The translations under genes and the position numbers were made by a program. The notes under the pieces were generated by a model, which saw only the letters and a list, made by a program, of their open reading frames with translations, searched no databases and had not been told where the DNA came from. A DNA stretch of 43,317 nt from an uncultured beta proteobacterium (lineage in GTDB: Bacteria; Pseudomonadota; Gammaproteobacteria; Burkholderiales; Burkholderiaceae_C): positions 1 to 43,317 of the forward strand of contig CAIOUR010000183.1 in NCBI GenBank assembly GCA_903861575.1. Reading direction: 5' to 3'. The number at the start of each line of letters is the position of its first letter. The first letter of the stretch is position 1. Below, piece after piece: positions 16,308 to 24,627 of the stretch.

Positions 16308-17939
16308 CTAGCCCGCGCTGCCCAGACTCAAACCCGCGTGCTCGCGCAGCGGGTGGAAGTGGATTTTGGGGAAACGTTCCTGTGCCAGCCGTACGTCATA
16401 GGGGCTGGTGCACAAAAATGCCAGCGTGTCGGCCGCGTCTTTGGCCATGCGCTGGGGGTAGGCGTTGACGAAATCACGCAACTCGGCTGGCGTATCGGCG
16501 GTGATCCAGCGCGCGCCGGTGTACTGGCTGCCCTCCAGTCGGATGTCGGCGTCGTACTCGCCTTTCAGGCGGTGTTGCACCACTTCAAACTGCAACTGCC
16601 CCACGGCGCCGAGCAGCATGTTGCCGCCGACCTCGGGTTTGAAGACCTGGATCGCGCCCTCCTCGCCCAGTTGCGCCAGGCCTTGCTGCAACTGCTTGGT
16701 GCGCAAGGGGTTTTTCAGCACCACGGTCATGAACAGCTCGGGCGCAAAAAACGGCAAGCCGGTGTATTGCAAGTTGATACTGCCGTCGGTAATCGTGTCA
16801 CCCAATTGCACGCCGCCGTGGGTGGTAAAGCCCACAATGTCACCGGCATAAGCCTCTTCCACAGCCTCTCGGCGCTGGCTCATGAAAGTAACCACGCTGG
16901 TAGGGCGCAGCTCCTTGGCCGTGCGCATAACCTTGAGCTTCATACCCGGCGTGTACTTGCCGGAGGCCATGCGCACAAAGGCAATGCGGTCGCGGTGGTT
17001 GGCGTCCATATTGGCCTGCACCTTGAAGACCACGCCGCTGAATGGCGTGTCGTCGGGTTGCATCACCTGCGTATGCGGCTGGCGGTTGACCAGTGTGGTG
17101 CTGGTGCGGCTTTGCGGCGCGGGGGCCAGATCAACCAGCGCGTCGAGTACCTCCATCACGCCGAAATTGTTCACGCCGGAGCCGAAGAAAACCGGGGTTT
17201 GCTTGCCCGCCAGAAAGGCCGCGTGGTCCCAGGCGGGTGATGCGCCGGTGGCTAGTTCCATGCTCTCAACAGCGGTGGTCCATTCATGGCCGAAGCGCTG
17301 CTGCAGGGCATCAGGATCCGTCAAGGGCATCGCGTCGAAATCCTGCGGCAACCGCTCGCTGCCGGACTCGAACACCGTCATGGTCTGGGTGCGCAAATTC
17401 ACGATGCCGCCAAATTGCTTGCCTTGTCCAACCGGCCAGGTCATGGGCACGCAGGGCATACCCAACTCGCGCTCGATCTCGTCCAGAATGTCCAGCGGCT
17501 CGCGCACCTCCCGGTCCATTTTGTTGACGAAAGTGATGATGGGCGTGTCGCGCTGGCGGCAAACCTCAATCAAGCGGCGCGTCTGCGCCTCCACGCCGTT
17601 GGCCGCGTCAATCACCATCAACGCCGAATCCACAGCCGTGAGCACGCGGTAGGTATCCTCCGAAAAGTCCTTGTGGCCGGGCGTGTCCAGGAGGTTGATT
17701 ACATGGTCGCGGTAGACCATTTGCATGACCGAGCTGGCCACCGAAATGCCGCGCTGCTTTTCAATCTCCATCCAATCGCTGGTGGCATGGCGACTGGCCT
17801 TGCGGGCCTTCACCGAGCCCGCGATTTGAATCGCGCCGGAAAACAAAAGCAGCTTCTCGGTCAGCGTGGTCTTACCGGCGTCGGGGTGGGAAATGATGGC
17901 AAACGTACGGCGCCGCCGCGTCTCGGCAAGAAAGGTCAT
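16308..17939 (-). CDS. prfC: Peptide chain release factor 3
   Basis: A translational GTPase that removes RF1/RF2 from the ribosome after termination. The 543-residue length is normal. G-domain motifs: G1 SHPDAGKTTLTEK, switch I with the RGISV motif, G3 LDTPGHKDF and G4 FVNKMDRE. Domain II (about residues 310-390) and the RF3-specific C-terminal domain (QFEVVQHRLKGEYD) follow. ATG 17939 opens the conserved MTFLAETRRRRTFAIISHPD; there is no clear Shine-Dalgarno sequence. It lies 48 bases after the YdcF-like gene, on the same strand. Confidence 0.96.
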   Translation of the reverse strand: MTFLAETRRRRTFAIISHPDAGKTTLTEKLLLFSGAIQIAGSVKARKASRHATSDWMEIEKQRGISVASSVMQMVYRDHVINLLDTPGHKDFSEDTYRVLTAVDSALMVIDAANGVEAQTRRLIEVCRQRDTPIITFVNKMDREVREPLDILDEIERELGMPCVPMTWPVGQGKQFGGIVNLRTQTMTVFESGSERLPQDFDAMPLTDPDALQQRFGHEWTTAVESMELATGASPAWDHAAFLAGKQTPVFFGSGVNNFGVMEVLDALVDLAPAPQSRTSTTLVNRQPHTQVMQPDDTPFSGVVFKVQANMDANHRDRIAFVRMASGKYTPGMKLKVMRTAKELRPTSVVTFMSQRREAVEEAYAGDIVGFTTHGGVQLGDTITDGSINLQYTGLPFFAPELFMTVVLKNPLRTKQLQQGLAQLGEEGAIQVFKPEVGGNMLLGAVGQLQFEVVQHRLKGEYDADIRLEGSQYTGARWITADTPAELRDFVNAYPQRMAKDAADTLAFLCTSPYDVRLAQERFPKIHFHPLREHAGLSLGSAG

Positions 17940-17987
17940 GGATGGGGGTGGAGACTAAAGAGAGGGATTTTAGAGAGCGCGGGTCAT

Positions 17988-18752
17988 TCAGATTCGGCCA
18001 CTCAGCCGGTAAGCCAGGATGCCCAGGTATTCATGCAAAGCCACATTCCACTTACCAGAGATACCCAGGGAATAGCTGGTCCAAGGGGTTTCAAGTCCTG
18101 CATTGAAATCAACACTGTAGGGCGTCACGTTCCAGCCCTGCTTGCGGAAAACCGCGATAGCTCTGGGCATGTGGCTTGCCGATGTAATCAATATCCAAGG
18201 CTGTTGCGGATCAATGCCACTCAAACGGGCAGTGAACACCGCGTTTTCGTAGGTGTTACGCGATTGGCTTTCGAAGCGGATGCGCTCGGGATCCAAGCCC
18301 ATTTGCACGAAAAAGCGACGGGCGCGATCAGCTTCACTGGGGCCACTGCCAAAATATTCACCCTCACCGCCAGTGAAGACTACCGCCAGATCGGGCGCCT
18401 GGCGCAACAGCGGAAGCACGGTTGTCATGCGTTCAACCGCGCCGTTAACCTGCGGTTCTGCCGTTCCTTCACTGACATAGCCGCTCTCCGTAGCTCCACC
18501 GAGAACCACAACCCCTGCGTACCGTTGGGCAGGCAGCGAGGGCGGGTCGGGGTACTGGCGTTCCAAGTGTCGCAACAAAGCGTCTGGTAACGGCGCCCAG
18601 CCAGCCAATAGCAGCGAGGCAGTGGCTGCCAGCACCCACCGCTGCGCAGCCTGTGGACGGCGCGGCAGCCGCACCAATGCGATGAGGAGGAGCAGCAAAA
18701 TCCAGAAGGCTGGCTCTGTCGCTAACCCGAGCAACTTAGACAAAAGAAACAT
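17988..18752 (-). CDS. YdcF/ElyC/SanA-family (DUF218) membrane protein
   Basis: A 254-residue protein with two N-terminal transmembrane helices (about residues 13-28 and 39-53) followed by a DUF218 domain facing the periplasm. Domain motifs: GVVVLGGATESG, VVFTGGEGEYFGSGPSEADRA, the conserved ESQSRNTYENA, and LITSASHMPRAIAVFRKQG. ElyC and SanA relatives in E. coli affect envelope integrity at the stage of the shared lipid carrier; the biochemical activity is not settled. It follows the unknown 180-residue gene by 44 bases and precedes prfC. Confidence 0.87.
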   Translation of the reverse strand: MFLLSKLLGLATEPAFWILLLLLIALVRLPRRPQAAQRWVLAATASLLLAGWAPLPDALLRHLERQYPDPPSLPAQRYAGVVVLGGATESGYVSEGTAEPQVNGAVERMTTVLPLLRQAPDLAVVFTGGEGEYFGSGPSEADRARRFFVQMGLDPERIRFESQSRNTYENAVFTARLSGIDPQQPWILITSASHMPRAIAVFRKQGWNVTPYSVDFNAGLETPWTSYSLGISGKWNVALHEYLGILAYRLSGRI

Positions 18753-18796
18753 ACCCGGCCATGATAGGGCGCGCAGCGGGCGCGCCGGTCAGGGAC

Positions 18797-19339
18797 TCAC
18801 AACGGCGCGGTCGTCAAGCCACCGCAAAACCCTTTAAGAATATGCCGGGTTTTATCGCCTTTGAATGTGAGGGTCTGGACAAAGCTGCCATCAGCGCGGT
18901 CGATGGTGAAGTCTTCCTGGATGATCATCATGCCAAAGCGCTCAAACATCGCCGGACGGCTGACCAGAATTTTGGTGCCATTGACTTTGAGCGAGCCCTT
19001 GTGGCCCTCCGAGATCGCAAAATCCCCTTGGTACCAACCGGTCTTCTGGTCGTAATCCACGCCTGCAATCAGCATGTCGTTGTACACCTTAGGCTCCGCC
19101 TCGAGGGTGCGCTGCGGCATAGAAATGGTGACCTCACAGATGAACTTGGCTTCACCCGTCGTTTTTTCCATAGCGTCCGCCTGTTTAGTGCCAACGACTT
19201 TGCCGGCCGGCGATCCAAGGTGGATCCAGCCTGCGTAGAGACCGAAGGCACCTAAGCCCAACACGAGCAACAGCACAACGGTGGCTGAAATCAGCACGGC
19301 CACCAAGGTTTGGCCGCCTACAGCGCGGGGGCTTTTCAT
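18797..19339 (-). CDS. Membrane-anchored protein of unknown function, coupled to the carbonic anhydrase gene
   Basis: A 180-residue protein with one N-terminal transmembrane segment (about residues 11-38, including TVVLLLVLGLGAFGLYAGW). The predicted periplasmic domain is rich in beta strands (TGEAKFICEVTISMP, YQGDFAISEGHKGSLKVNG). Its start overlaps the stop of the alpha-carbonic anhydrase gene by four bases (ATGA), so it is translated with it. I do not recognise the family. The fixed coupling suggests a joint function with the membrane-anchored anhydrase, but this is inference only. Confidence 0.72.
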   Translation of the reverse strand: MKSPRAVGGQTLVAVLISATVVLLLVLGLGAFGLYAGWIHLGSPAGKVVGTKQADAMEKTTGEAKFICEVTISMPQRTLEAEPKVYNDMLIAGVDYDQKTGWYQGDFAISEGHKGSLKVNGTKILVSRPAMFERFGMMIIQEDFTIDRADGSFVQTLTFKGDKTRHILKGFCGGLTTAPL

Positions 19340-20814
19340 AGCGCCTCTACAGCTTCCACCGCCGCACGCGCATGCGCCGGCATAGCCTGGGCCAGAACAT
19401 CGCCCAGCCAGTTCACGTCTGCCGGCGCGAGACCGATGGTGATTTCGCGGTTATTTTGCGGTTGGACCGGGCGGGCGTTGAGCTTGAAGGGGAAAGCATT
19501 GACCTGCTCCTTGGAGATGTTGACGGGCGTACGCAGGATGAAAAAGCGAACGCCTTCCGTGCATGGCGGCGTGGTCAGCGAGCCCTCATAGCTCCAGAAG
19601 TCCAACTCCTTAGGCAGCAAACTGGCGGGGTTAAATGTCACGTCAGGTACATCCACCGGAGGGCCCTCACCAGCCGGGAGGTTGGCCCACAGGGTCTTGA
19701 TATTCGGGTTTTCATTGCCTTCCTTCAAGAGCACGCCAATGACAGCCAGCTTGCCATCGGCACTTTTGTGCACAAAGTGCGCCACCATGGCCATGGGCTT
19801 TCCGTCGATTTGTTCTTCGCTGGGACGGTGAAAATGGAATTGCAGCAGGTCATATGCGATGCCATCAATGCGCAACTTGCTACCAGCCGGAATATTGACC
19901 TGTATCGTGTGGCCGTTGTTCAGCATGGTCAAGGGCCCTGGCTTGTACGACGGCGCCAAATCCACGCGCTGCTTAACGAACGGGCCTTTGATGTTCAGCG
20001 GCGACTGCTTTTGGCCCTTGCCGCAAGTCGGAAACTCTTTCACCCAGCGCGCCGGGCCCATATCACCCTCGTAGTCCCAATGCGGAGTAGCATGTTTTTC
20101 AGCGGGTTTCTCCGCTGTTTTTTCGCCATCTTTGGCATGCTCATCTGCTGCATGTTCGTCTTTCTTGGCGTGGGCATCTTCTTTTTTCCCGTGGCCGTTG
20201 TCTTTGGCAGCCGGATCACCCTTTCCTTTGGCTTCCTCTTTGGAGTGGTCTGCGTGACCGTCGTCCTTGCTATGACCCTCTGCCATTTTGGGGCTTCCCT
20301 TGGGCAGGCAGTCCGCCATCACGTCCACTTTTTCACCCGTAGCGGCCAGGCCAATCTGGGCGGCGCAAATGGTATTTTTACGGTTACTCCAGTCAGCCAG
20401 CGCAAGCGCTTTTTTATAAGCTTCAATCGTTCCGGGGTCTTCCGCGCCTTTGGTCAACATGCGCAAAGTAGCCAACCCAATCAAACGCTCAGGACTCAGA
20501 TTTTTTTCTTTTTTGTAGGCCGCCTCCAAATCGGCCAGAGTGGCCCCGCTTGCCAGTCCGGCCTTCACTGCGTCAAATTGACTGGCCTTGGCAGCAGCAG
20601 CTTCTGACTCTTTGCTCATGGTTTCGAGTTCTTCGGACGCCGCCTTGGCAGACTTCTCGGCCTCCTCAATCTTGGCCGTGGCTTCTTCGGAGGCCTTGGT
20701 CAGCTCTTCAATGGCAAGCTTGCTGCCTTGTGACTGTTTCCACGACATATAGCCAAAAGCCGCAGCGCCGACCATAGCCAGCGCCAAGACGATTTCCAAC
20801 ACGGTGCGTTTCAT
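19336..20814 (-). CDS. Membrane-anchored alpha-carbonic anhydrase with coiled coil and His-rich linker
   Basis: Alpha-class zinc carbonic anhydrase (CO2 + H2O to bicarbonate + H+) on an unusual long N-terminus; total 492 residues. Residues 5-24 form a membrane anchor without an obvious cleavage site. Residues ~30-80 are an Ala/Glu/Lys-rich coiled coil. Residues ~80-170 are a helical domain with two cysteines. Residues ~178-241 are a charged linker with about ten His among Lys, Asp and Glu. The catalytic domain begins at HWDYEGDMGPARW. Zinc ligands are His327 and His329 (LLQFHFHRPSEE) and His346 (MVAHFVHKSADG). SLTTPPCTEGV carries the conserved Thr; Cys264 and Cys418 match the usual alpha-CA disulfide. 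Family members are normally ~230-250 residues, so about half of this protein is extra. Confidence 0.93.
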   Translation of the reverse strand: MKRTVLEIVLALAMVGAAAFGYMSWKQSQGSKLAIEELTKASEEATAKIEEAEKSAKAASEELETMSKESEAAAAKASQFDAVKAGLASGATLADLEAAYKKEKNLSPERLIGLATLRMLTKGAEDPGTIEAYKKALALADWSNRKNTICAAQIGLAATGEKVDVMADCLPKGSPKMAEGHSKDDGHADHSKEEAKGKGDPAAKDNGHGKKEDAHAKKDEHAADEHAKDGEKTAEKPAEKHATPHWDYEGDMGPARWVKEFPTCGKGQKQSPLNIKGPFVKQRVDLAPSYKPGPLTMLNNGHTIQVNIPAGSKLRIDGIAYDLLQFHFHRPSEEQIDGKPMAMVAHFVHKSADGKLAVIGVLLKEGNENPNIKTLWANLPAGEGPPVDVPDVTFNPASLLPKELDFWSYEGSLTTPPCTEGVRFFILRTPVNISKEQVNAFPFKLNARPVQPQNNREITIGLAPADVNWLGDVLAQAMPAHARAAVEAVEAL

Positions 20815-20940
20815 AGTATTTCTTTCACTTCGGGAACAAGGGGACCGCTGCGCTTATCCCACTAATTTAAACGATATCAGTGAGCATCGACACTTTGAAC
20901 GCCAACTTGAAGCTGGGCGCGAAAATTGGTTGCCAACCGA

Positions 20941-21729
20941 TCATGGCCGTACCCAAGCGGCCTGCAGCCAGTGCCGGCGCTCGCGGCTGAAAGGCCACGC
21001 CATATGCTGAATCGGCGTACCCGCCGGGAAGATACCTGCCGTGAGGTGATCCAACCAGGCACCCTTAACACCCATTTGCGCGCACCATTGACGCTCTGCG
21101 CTAGAGAACTGCGGCAACGCCCCGGCAACAGATCGTTGCCGCACGGTCTGCAAAGGTCCCAACAGCAGTTGGACCTGCGCATCTGCGGTGTCCGAACCAA
21201 CCCGTCCGGAATAGGCATCGTGCACACTGGCCCATTCCCGACCACGCAGCATACGGGTAATGGCGTGCAACTGCGCCTCCGCCGCGTCCAGCCGCTCGTG
21301 GACAAAGCGCAGCTGCCCCAACACGTTGTCAAACAACACAAAGGCATCGGGGTAGGTGCGTAATAACTGCGGCAGGTAACGCAAAGCATCCAACTGCTGG
21401 TAGATCAGCGTGGTGCGGGACTGCTGTAACGCCGCGCCATGGCGGTAACGAAACACCGGGGCGCTCCAGCGGTCGACGTCAAACGCCCTGACGCAACGGA
21501 AGCGCTGCAGCCAGGCGCTGCTCATCATCCAGCCCCCACTTGCACCAATCAGCAGCAACTCGCTGCTGCCAGGTGACACACCGCCAAGCCAACGTGCGAT
21601 CTGCTGCGTCGTCGCAGACCACGGAACCTGCGCCTTCATGGCCCGCCAATGCCATAGCCAACCACCCGATGCGCCCGCACCAGACGCCGAGGGCAACACC
21701 AGGTCGGAGACTTGCGCGGTTTGTCCCAT
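20941..21729 (-). CDS. Unrecognised protein coupled to fliJ; Rossmann/methyltransferase-like
   Basis: A 262-residue protein with no clear family match by eye. SELLLIGASGGWMMSSAWL, followed by RAFDVDRWSAPVF, looks like motif I and the acidic end of strand 2 of a class I SAM-dependent methyltransferase. DAFVLFDNVLGQL could be the motif IV strand. The gene starts inside the fliJ stop codon (TGATG, one base shared), so it is translated with the last gene of fliEFGHIJ. There is no signal peptide or membrane helix. Other flagellar operons often carry fliK at this place, but the sequence lacks the Gln/Pro-rich and C-terminal features of FliK. The function is unknown; methyltransferase is a low-confidence guess. 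Confidence 0.7.
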   Translation of the reverse strand: MGQTAQVSDLVLPSASGAGASGGWLWHWRAMKAQVPWSATTQQIARWLGGVSPGSSELLLIGASGGWMMSSAWLQRFRCVRAFDVDRWSAPVFRYRHGAALQQSRTTLIYQQLDALRYLPQLLRTYPDAFVLFDNVLGQLRFVHERLDAAEAQLHAITRMLRGREWASVHDAYSGRVGSDTADAQVQLLLGPLQTVRQRSVAGALPQFSSAERQWCAQMGVKGAWLDHLTAGIFPAGTPIQHMAWPFSRERRHWLQAAWVRP

Positions 21730-22172
21730 CAGGCAGCCTTTCGGTTGTACTGCTGAACACCCAGCACGTCCATAGCCCGCTGCTCCAGCCGCGCAACCTC
21801 TTTATTGTGCAAAGTCTGGGCGTTCTCACGCAGGGTCTTCATCTTCAGGCGCTCGGTATCGGCTTCGCGCAGCGCAGTTTGCAAAGCCGCGCGGTGTGCT
21901 GTCGTGCGCTCCATGTCTGCCTCAACCCGGTTGTGCAAAGTCTGTAGCTGGGACATGAACTGACGCTGGTTCATGGCTTCTTGCATACCCAACTGCTCGG
22001 TCCGCTTCTGTAACTGGTCACGGTATTCGTGATAAAGCGTCAGCAAACGGGTGCGGCTGGCGTGCAGCGTATCCAGCAACTGGCCGGCCTGTGCAATTTC
22101 GCCCTGTAGTGCATCGATACGCCGTTGCGCCTTGTCTTCCAAAGCAGCCCAGCAGGAACGGGGGCCTTCCAT
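21729..22172 (-). CDS. fliJ: Flagellar export protein FliJ
   Basis: A 147-residue, almost wholly alpha-helical coiled-coil protein, typical in length for FliJ. In the family it forms the central stalk of the flagellar export ATPase, inside the FliI ring, and contacts FlhA. It is placed directly after fliI (stop at 22175, start at 22172). The ribosome site GGAGG overlaps the last codons of fliI, seven bases before ATG. Heptad-like Leu/Gln/Arg repeats run through most of its length; the identification relies on this shape plus gene order. Confidence 0.88.
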   Translation of the reverse strand: MEGPRSCWAALEDKAQRRIDALQGEIAQAGQLLDTLHASRTRLLTLYHEYRDQLQKRTEQLGMQEAMNQRQFMSQLQTLHNRVEADMERTTAHRAALQTALREADTERLKMKTLRENAQTLHNKEVARLEQRAMDVLGVQQYNRKAA

Positions 22173-22174
22173 GG

Positions 22175-23506
22175 TCAGCCCTCCATCAACGCACGCAAGC
22201 TTTCGCGCGTGGGCTGCTCATCGAATCCGGTGTGCATATCCTGTTGCAGGAATGCCTCCATTTGCGGGCGCAAAGCAATTGCCTGGTCGATCTCCGCGTT
22301 GGAGCCGCTTTGGTAGGCACCGACTTGAATCAGGTCCACGTTCTGCTGATAAAGCGACCACAAGCGGCGGAAGCGGTTGGCCATCTTGAGCTCGGCAGGC
22401 GCTAGGAGCACCTGCATCACGCGCGAGATGGAACCGTTCAAATCAATCGCAGGGTAGTGGGCCGCATCGGCGAGTTTGCGCGAGAGCATCACTTGCCCAT
22501 CCAACGACGCTCGTGCAATGTCCACAATAGGGTCATTACCGTCATCGCCTTCGGCCAGGACGGTGTAAATCGCGGTGATCGATCCATGTCCGTTACGTCC
22601 CACCCCGGCACGTTCAATCAAATTAGGCAACAAGGCGAAAACGGAGGGTGGATAGCCTTTGCTGGTGGGGGGTTCACCAATCGCCAGTCCGATCTCCCGC
22701 TGCGCATGGGCAACGCGGGTCAAACTGTCGACCAGCATCAAGACGTCTTTGCCCTGATCCCGAAAATATTCAGCAATCACGTGGGTCAGGTGCGCCGCTT
22801 TGAGGCGCAGCACGGGTGAAATATTGGCCGGTGCGGCAATCACCACGGACTTGGCCAACCCTTCAGGCCCCAGCGATTCATGGATGAAGGCCTGAACCTC
22901 ACGACCGCGCTCGCCAATCAGGCCAATGACCACGACGTCAGCCTTGGTGAAACGGGTCATCATGCCCAAAAGCACGCTTTTGCCCACGCCGGATCCAGCC
23001 ACCAAGCCCAGGCGTTGACCGCGTCCTAGCGTCAACAAACCATTGATCGCCTTGACGCCCACATCCAGCACGCGGTCAATCGTGCCGCGCTCCATGGGGT
23101 TGAGTGGCAGGCCAAAAAGGCTGAGTTGGTCCTTGCAAACAGGTCTGGGCATACCGTCTAGCGGCGCACCCTGCGCATCAATCACCCGACCCAGCAGGGC
23201 CTCGCCCAGATCGGCGTTTCCGCTTTCACTGAGGACGCGTACAGAAGCACCAGGACCAATGCCGACCGGTTCGGAAAAAGGCATTAAATACAAGGTCTTG
23301 TCGGCAAACCCCACGACCTCCGCTTCGATGCGGTGGCCGCTGGCACCCTCCACGGCGCAGCAAGCACCAATCGGTGCCATCAAACCGCGGGCCTCCATGC
23401 GCAACCCAACCAGACGCACGACAGTTCCACTGCGTACGGGCACGCTCTGGGCTTTTTTCTGCAAAAGCGAAATGCTCCGATCAACCTCCGCAGCAAAATC
23501 AAACAT
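22175..23506 (-). CDS. fliI: Flagellum-specific ATPase FliI
   Basis: ATPase of the flagellar type III export apparatus, related to F1-beta. 443 residues from ATG 23506 (MFDFAAEVDRS), preceded by GGAG seven bases upstream; a longer frame from 23536 adds residues unlike FliI and overlaps fliH more. Walker A is VAGSGVGKSVLL and Walker B is VLMLVDSLTR. IGERGREVQAFI and GEPPTSKGYPPSVFALLPNLIERAG are further family signatures. The arrangement overlaps fliH by eight bases. It works with FliH (regulator) and FliJ (stalk), encoded on either side. Confidence 0.95.
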   Translation of the reverse strand: MFDFAAEVDRSISLLQKKAQSVPVRSGTVVRLVGLRMEARGLMAPIGACCAVEGASGHRIEAEVVGFADKTLYLMPFSEPVGIGPGASVRVLSESGNADLGEALLGRVIDAQGAPLDGMPRPVCKDQLSLFGLPLNPMERGTIDRVLDVGVKAINGLLTLGRGQRLGLVAGSGVGKSVLLGMMTRFTKADVVVIGLIGERGREVQAFIHESLGPEGLAKSVVIAAPANISPVLRLKAAHLTHVIAEYFRDQGKDVLMLVDSLTRVAHAQREIGLAIGEPPTSKGYPPSVFALLPNLIERAGVGRNGHGSITAIYTVLAEGDDGNDPIVDIARASLDGQVMLSRKLADAAHYPAIDLNGSISRVMQVLLAPAELKMANRFRRLWSLYQQNVDLIQVGAYQSGSNAEIDQAIALRPQMEAFLQQDMHTGFDEQPTRESLRALMEG

Positions 23507-24581
23507 CGCCGATCTCCACATCCAGCGCATCAGCATGGACTTCGGGCGCGCTCTGACTCATGCGCGCAGGCACATCTTGAACCGCCATGCTGCCCATGCG
23601 CTCAGCCGCCAAACGCTCAGGACTGAACGCCGATTGGGTGCGCAACCGGTCTTCATCGATGAGCAAAGTCCGGGCAATTGCGGCGAGACGGTGGGTGATC
23701 AAATCCTCGACTACCGCATCGTTGGCGCTGGCGCGCACGCTACCGGGAGGCAAGGCTTCATTGGCCATCAGTTGGGGAAGATGTTTCTCAACCAGCCCGG
23801 CTCGCTTGCGCAAATCGTGCAGGGCATGTAAGTCATCAGGGTGCAACTCGAGCACCACGGCCGATAACTCATTGGCCGCCAGATCATCCACGCAGCGTTG
23901 TACCAAGCGGTCGATGACCGTACCGTCCAGACGCAACTCGCCCAGTACCAGCTGTTCAGCGATATGCACCGCCAAGCGCTTCACGGGCTCCAAAAACTCC
24001 TGCGGGTCCTGGCGCATAGTTTGCGCGGCAGCTTCCAATGCATCGACCAGGGCCTGGTCAACGACCGCTTGCGCTTGGGAGCTAATTTGCTGCTTGGCTT
24101 GCACGTCGGCAAGTATCTGTCCATATAGCTGCGCTCGGGCATCTTCCATGCCGGCCGAATATGCCTCCGCTCGAGCCTCGTCGAGCGCGCGCTCAAGGTC
24201 GCCCGCTAAGGGCTCGTCCAATTTACTATCTGGTGCATTACCGGATAAACCTTCTTCCCCAACAGGGGTCGGCACTTCATCCTCAAATGCAGCATCAGAA
24301 GCTGCATTCGCCTCTGGCGCTTTGCTGCGCGGCCCGATCAGAAACAGCGAATCAACATCCTGTATGGCAAAGCTTTTGACAGAAATCGCGGAACCCGGCT
24401 GCGATACAAAGCCACCGGCTGGTGCCTTGCTACCAAATAAGTCCGTGGGTTGCCAAACCCGCGCAAATTTCACCTCGCTTCGACGAACATCGCTCGCCGT
24501 CGGTTCATGCCCTTGGGGCGCGTCCGATAGCAACGGCACATCGGCGGAACCCGCTTGAATTAATTCGTGGGGTTTGAACAT
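23499..24581 (-). CDS. fliH: Flagellar assembly protein FliH
   Basis: A 360-residue protein, longer than E. coli FliH (~230). The N-terminal ~150 residues are low-complexity and acidic. A helical region with AYSAGMEDARAQLYGQILADV contains the spaced small residues characteristic of FliH. The C-terminal domain (about residues 200-330) has the FliH/V-ATPase-E-like pattern PVKRLAVHIAEQLVLGEL and ELHPDDLHALHDL. FliH binds FliI as a dimer and docks it at the C-ring. The last codons overlap the fliI start. ATG 24581 lacks an evident ribosome site; the start is therefore less certain than the gene. Confidence 0.9.
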   Translation of the reverse strand: MFKPHELIQAGSADVPLLSDAPQGHEPTASDVRRSEVKFARVWQPTDLFGSKAPAGGFVSQPGSAISVKSFAIQDVDSLFLIGPRSKAPEANAASDAAFEDEVPTPVGEEGLSGNAPDSKLDEPLAGDLERALDEARAEAYSAGMEDARAQLYGQILADVQAKQQISSQAQAVVDQALVDALEAAAQTMRQDPQEFLEPVKRLAVHIAEQLVLGELRLDGTVIDRLVQRCVDDLAANELSAVVLELHPDDLHALHDLRKRAGLVEKHLPQLMANEALPPGSVRASANDAVVEDLITHRLAAIARTLLIDEDRLRTQSAFSPERLAAERMGSMAVQDVPARMSQSAPEVHADALDVEIGDV

Positions 24582-24627
24582 GGTGTGCGCGAGTACTCAA
24601 TGGCGGGCCAGCGTGGCCCGGGGCTGC

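Noticed and set aside
17286-18590. Open frame of 434 codons on the plus strand
   Set aside because: It spans prfC and the YdcF-like gene in antisense and has no recognisable motif.
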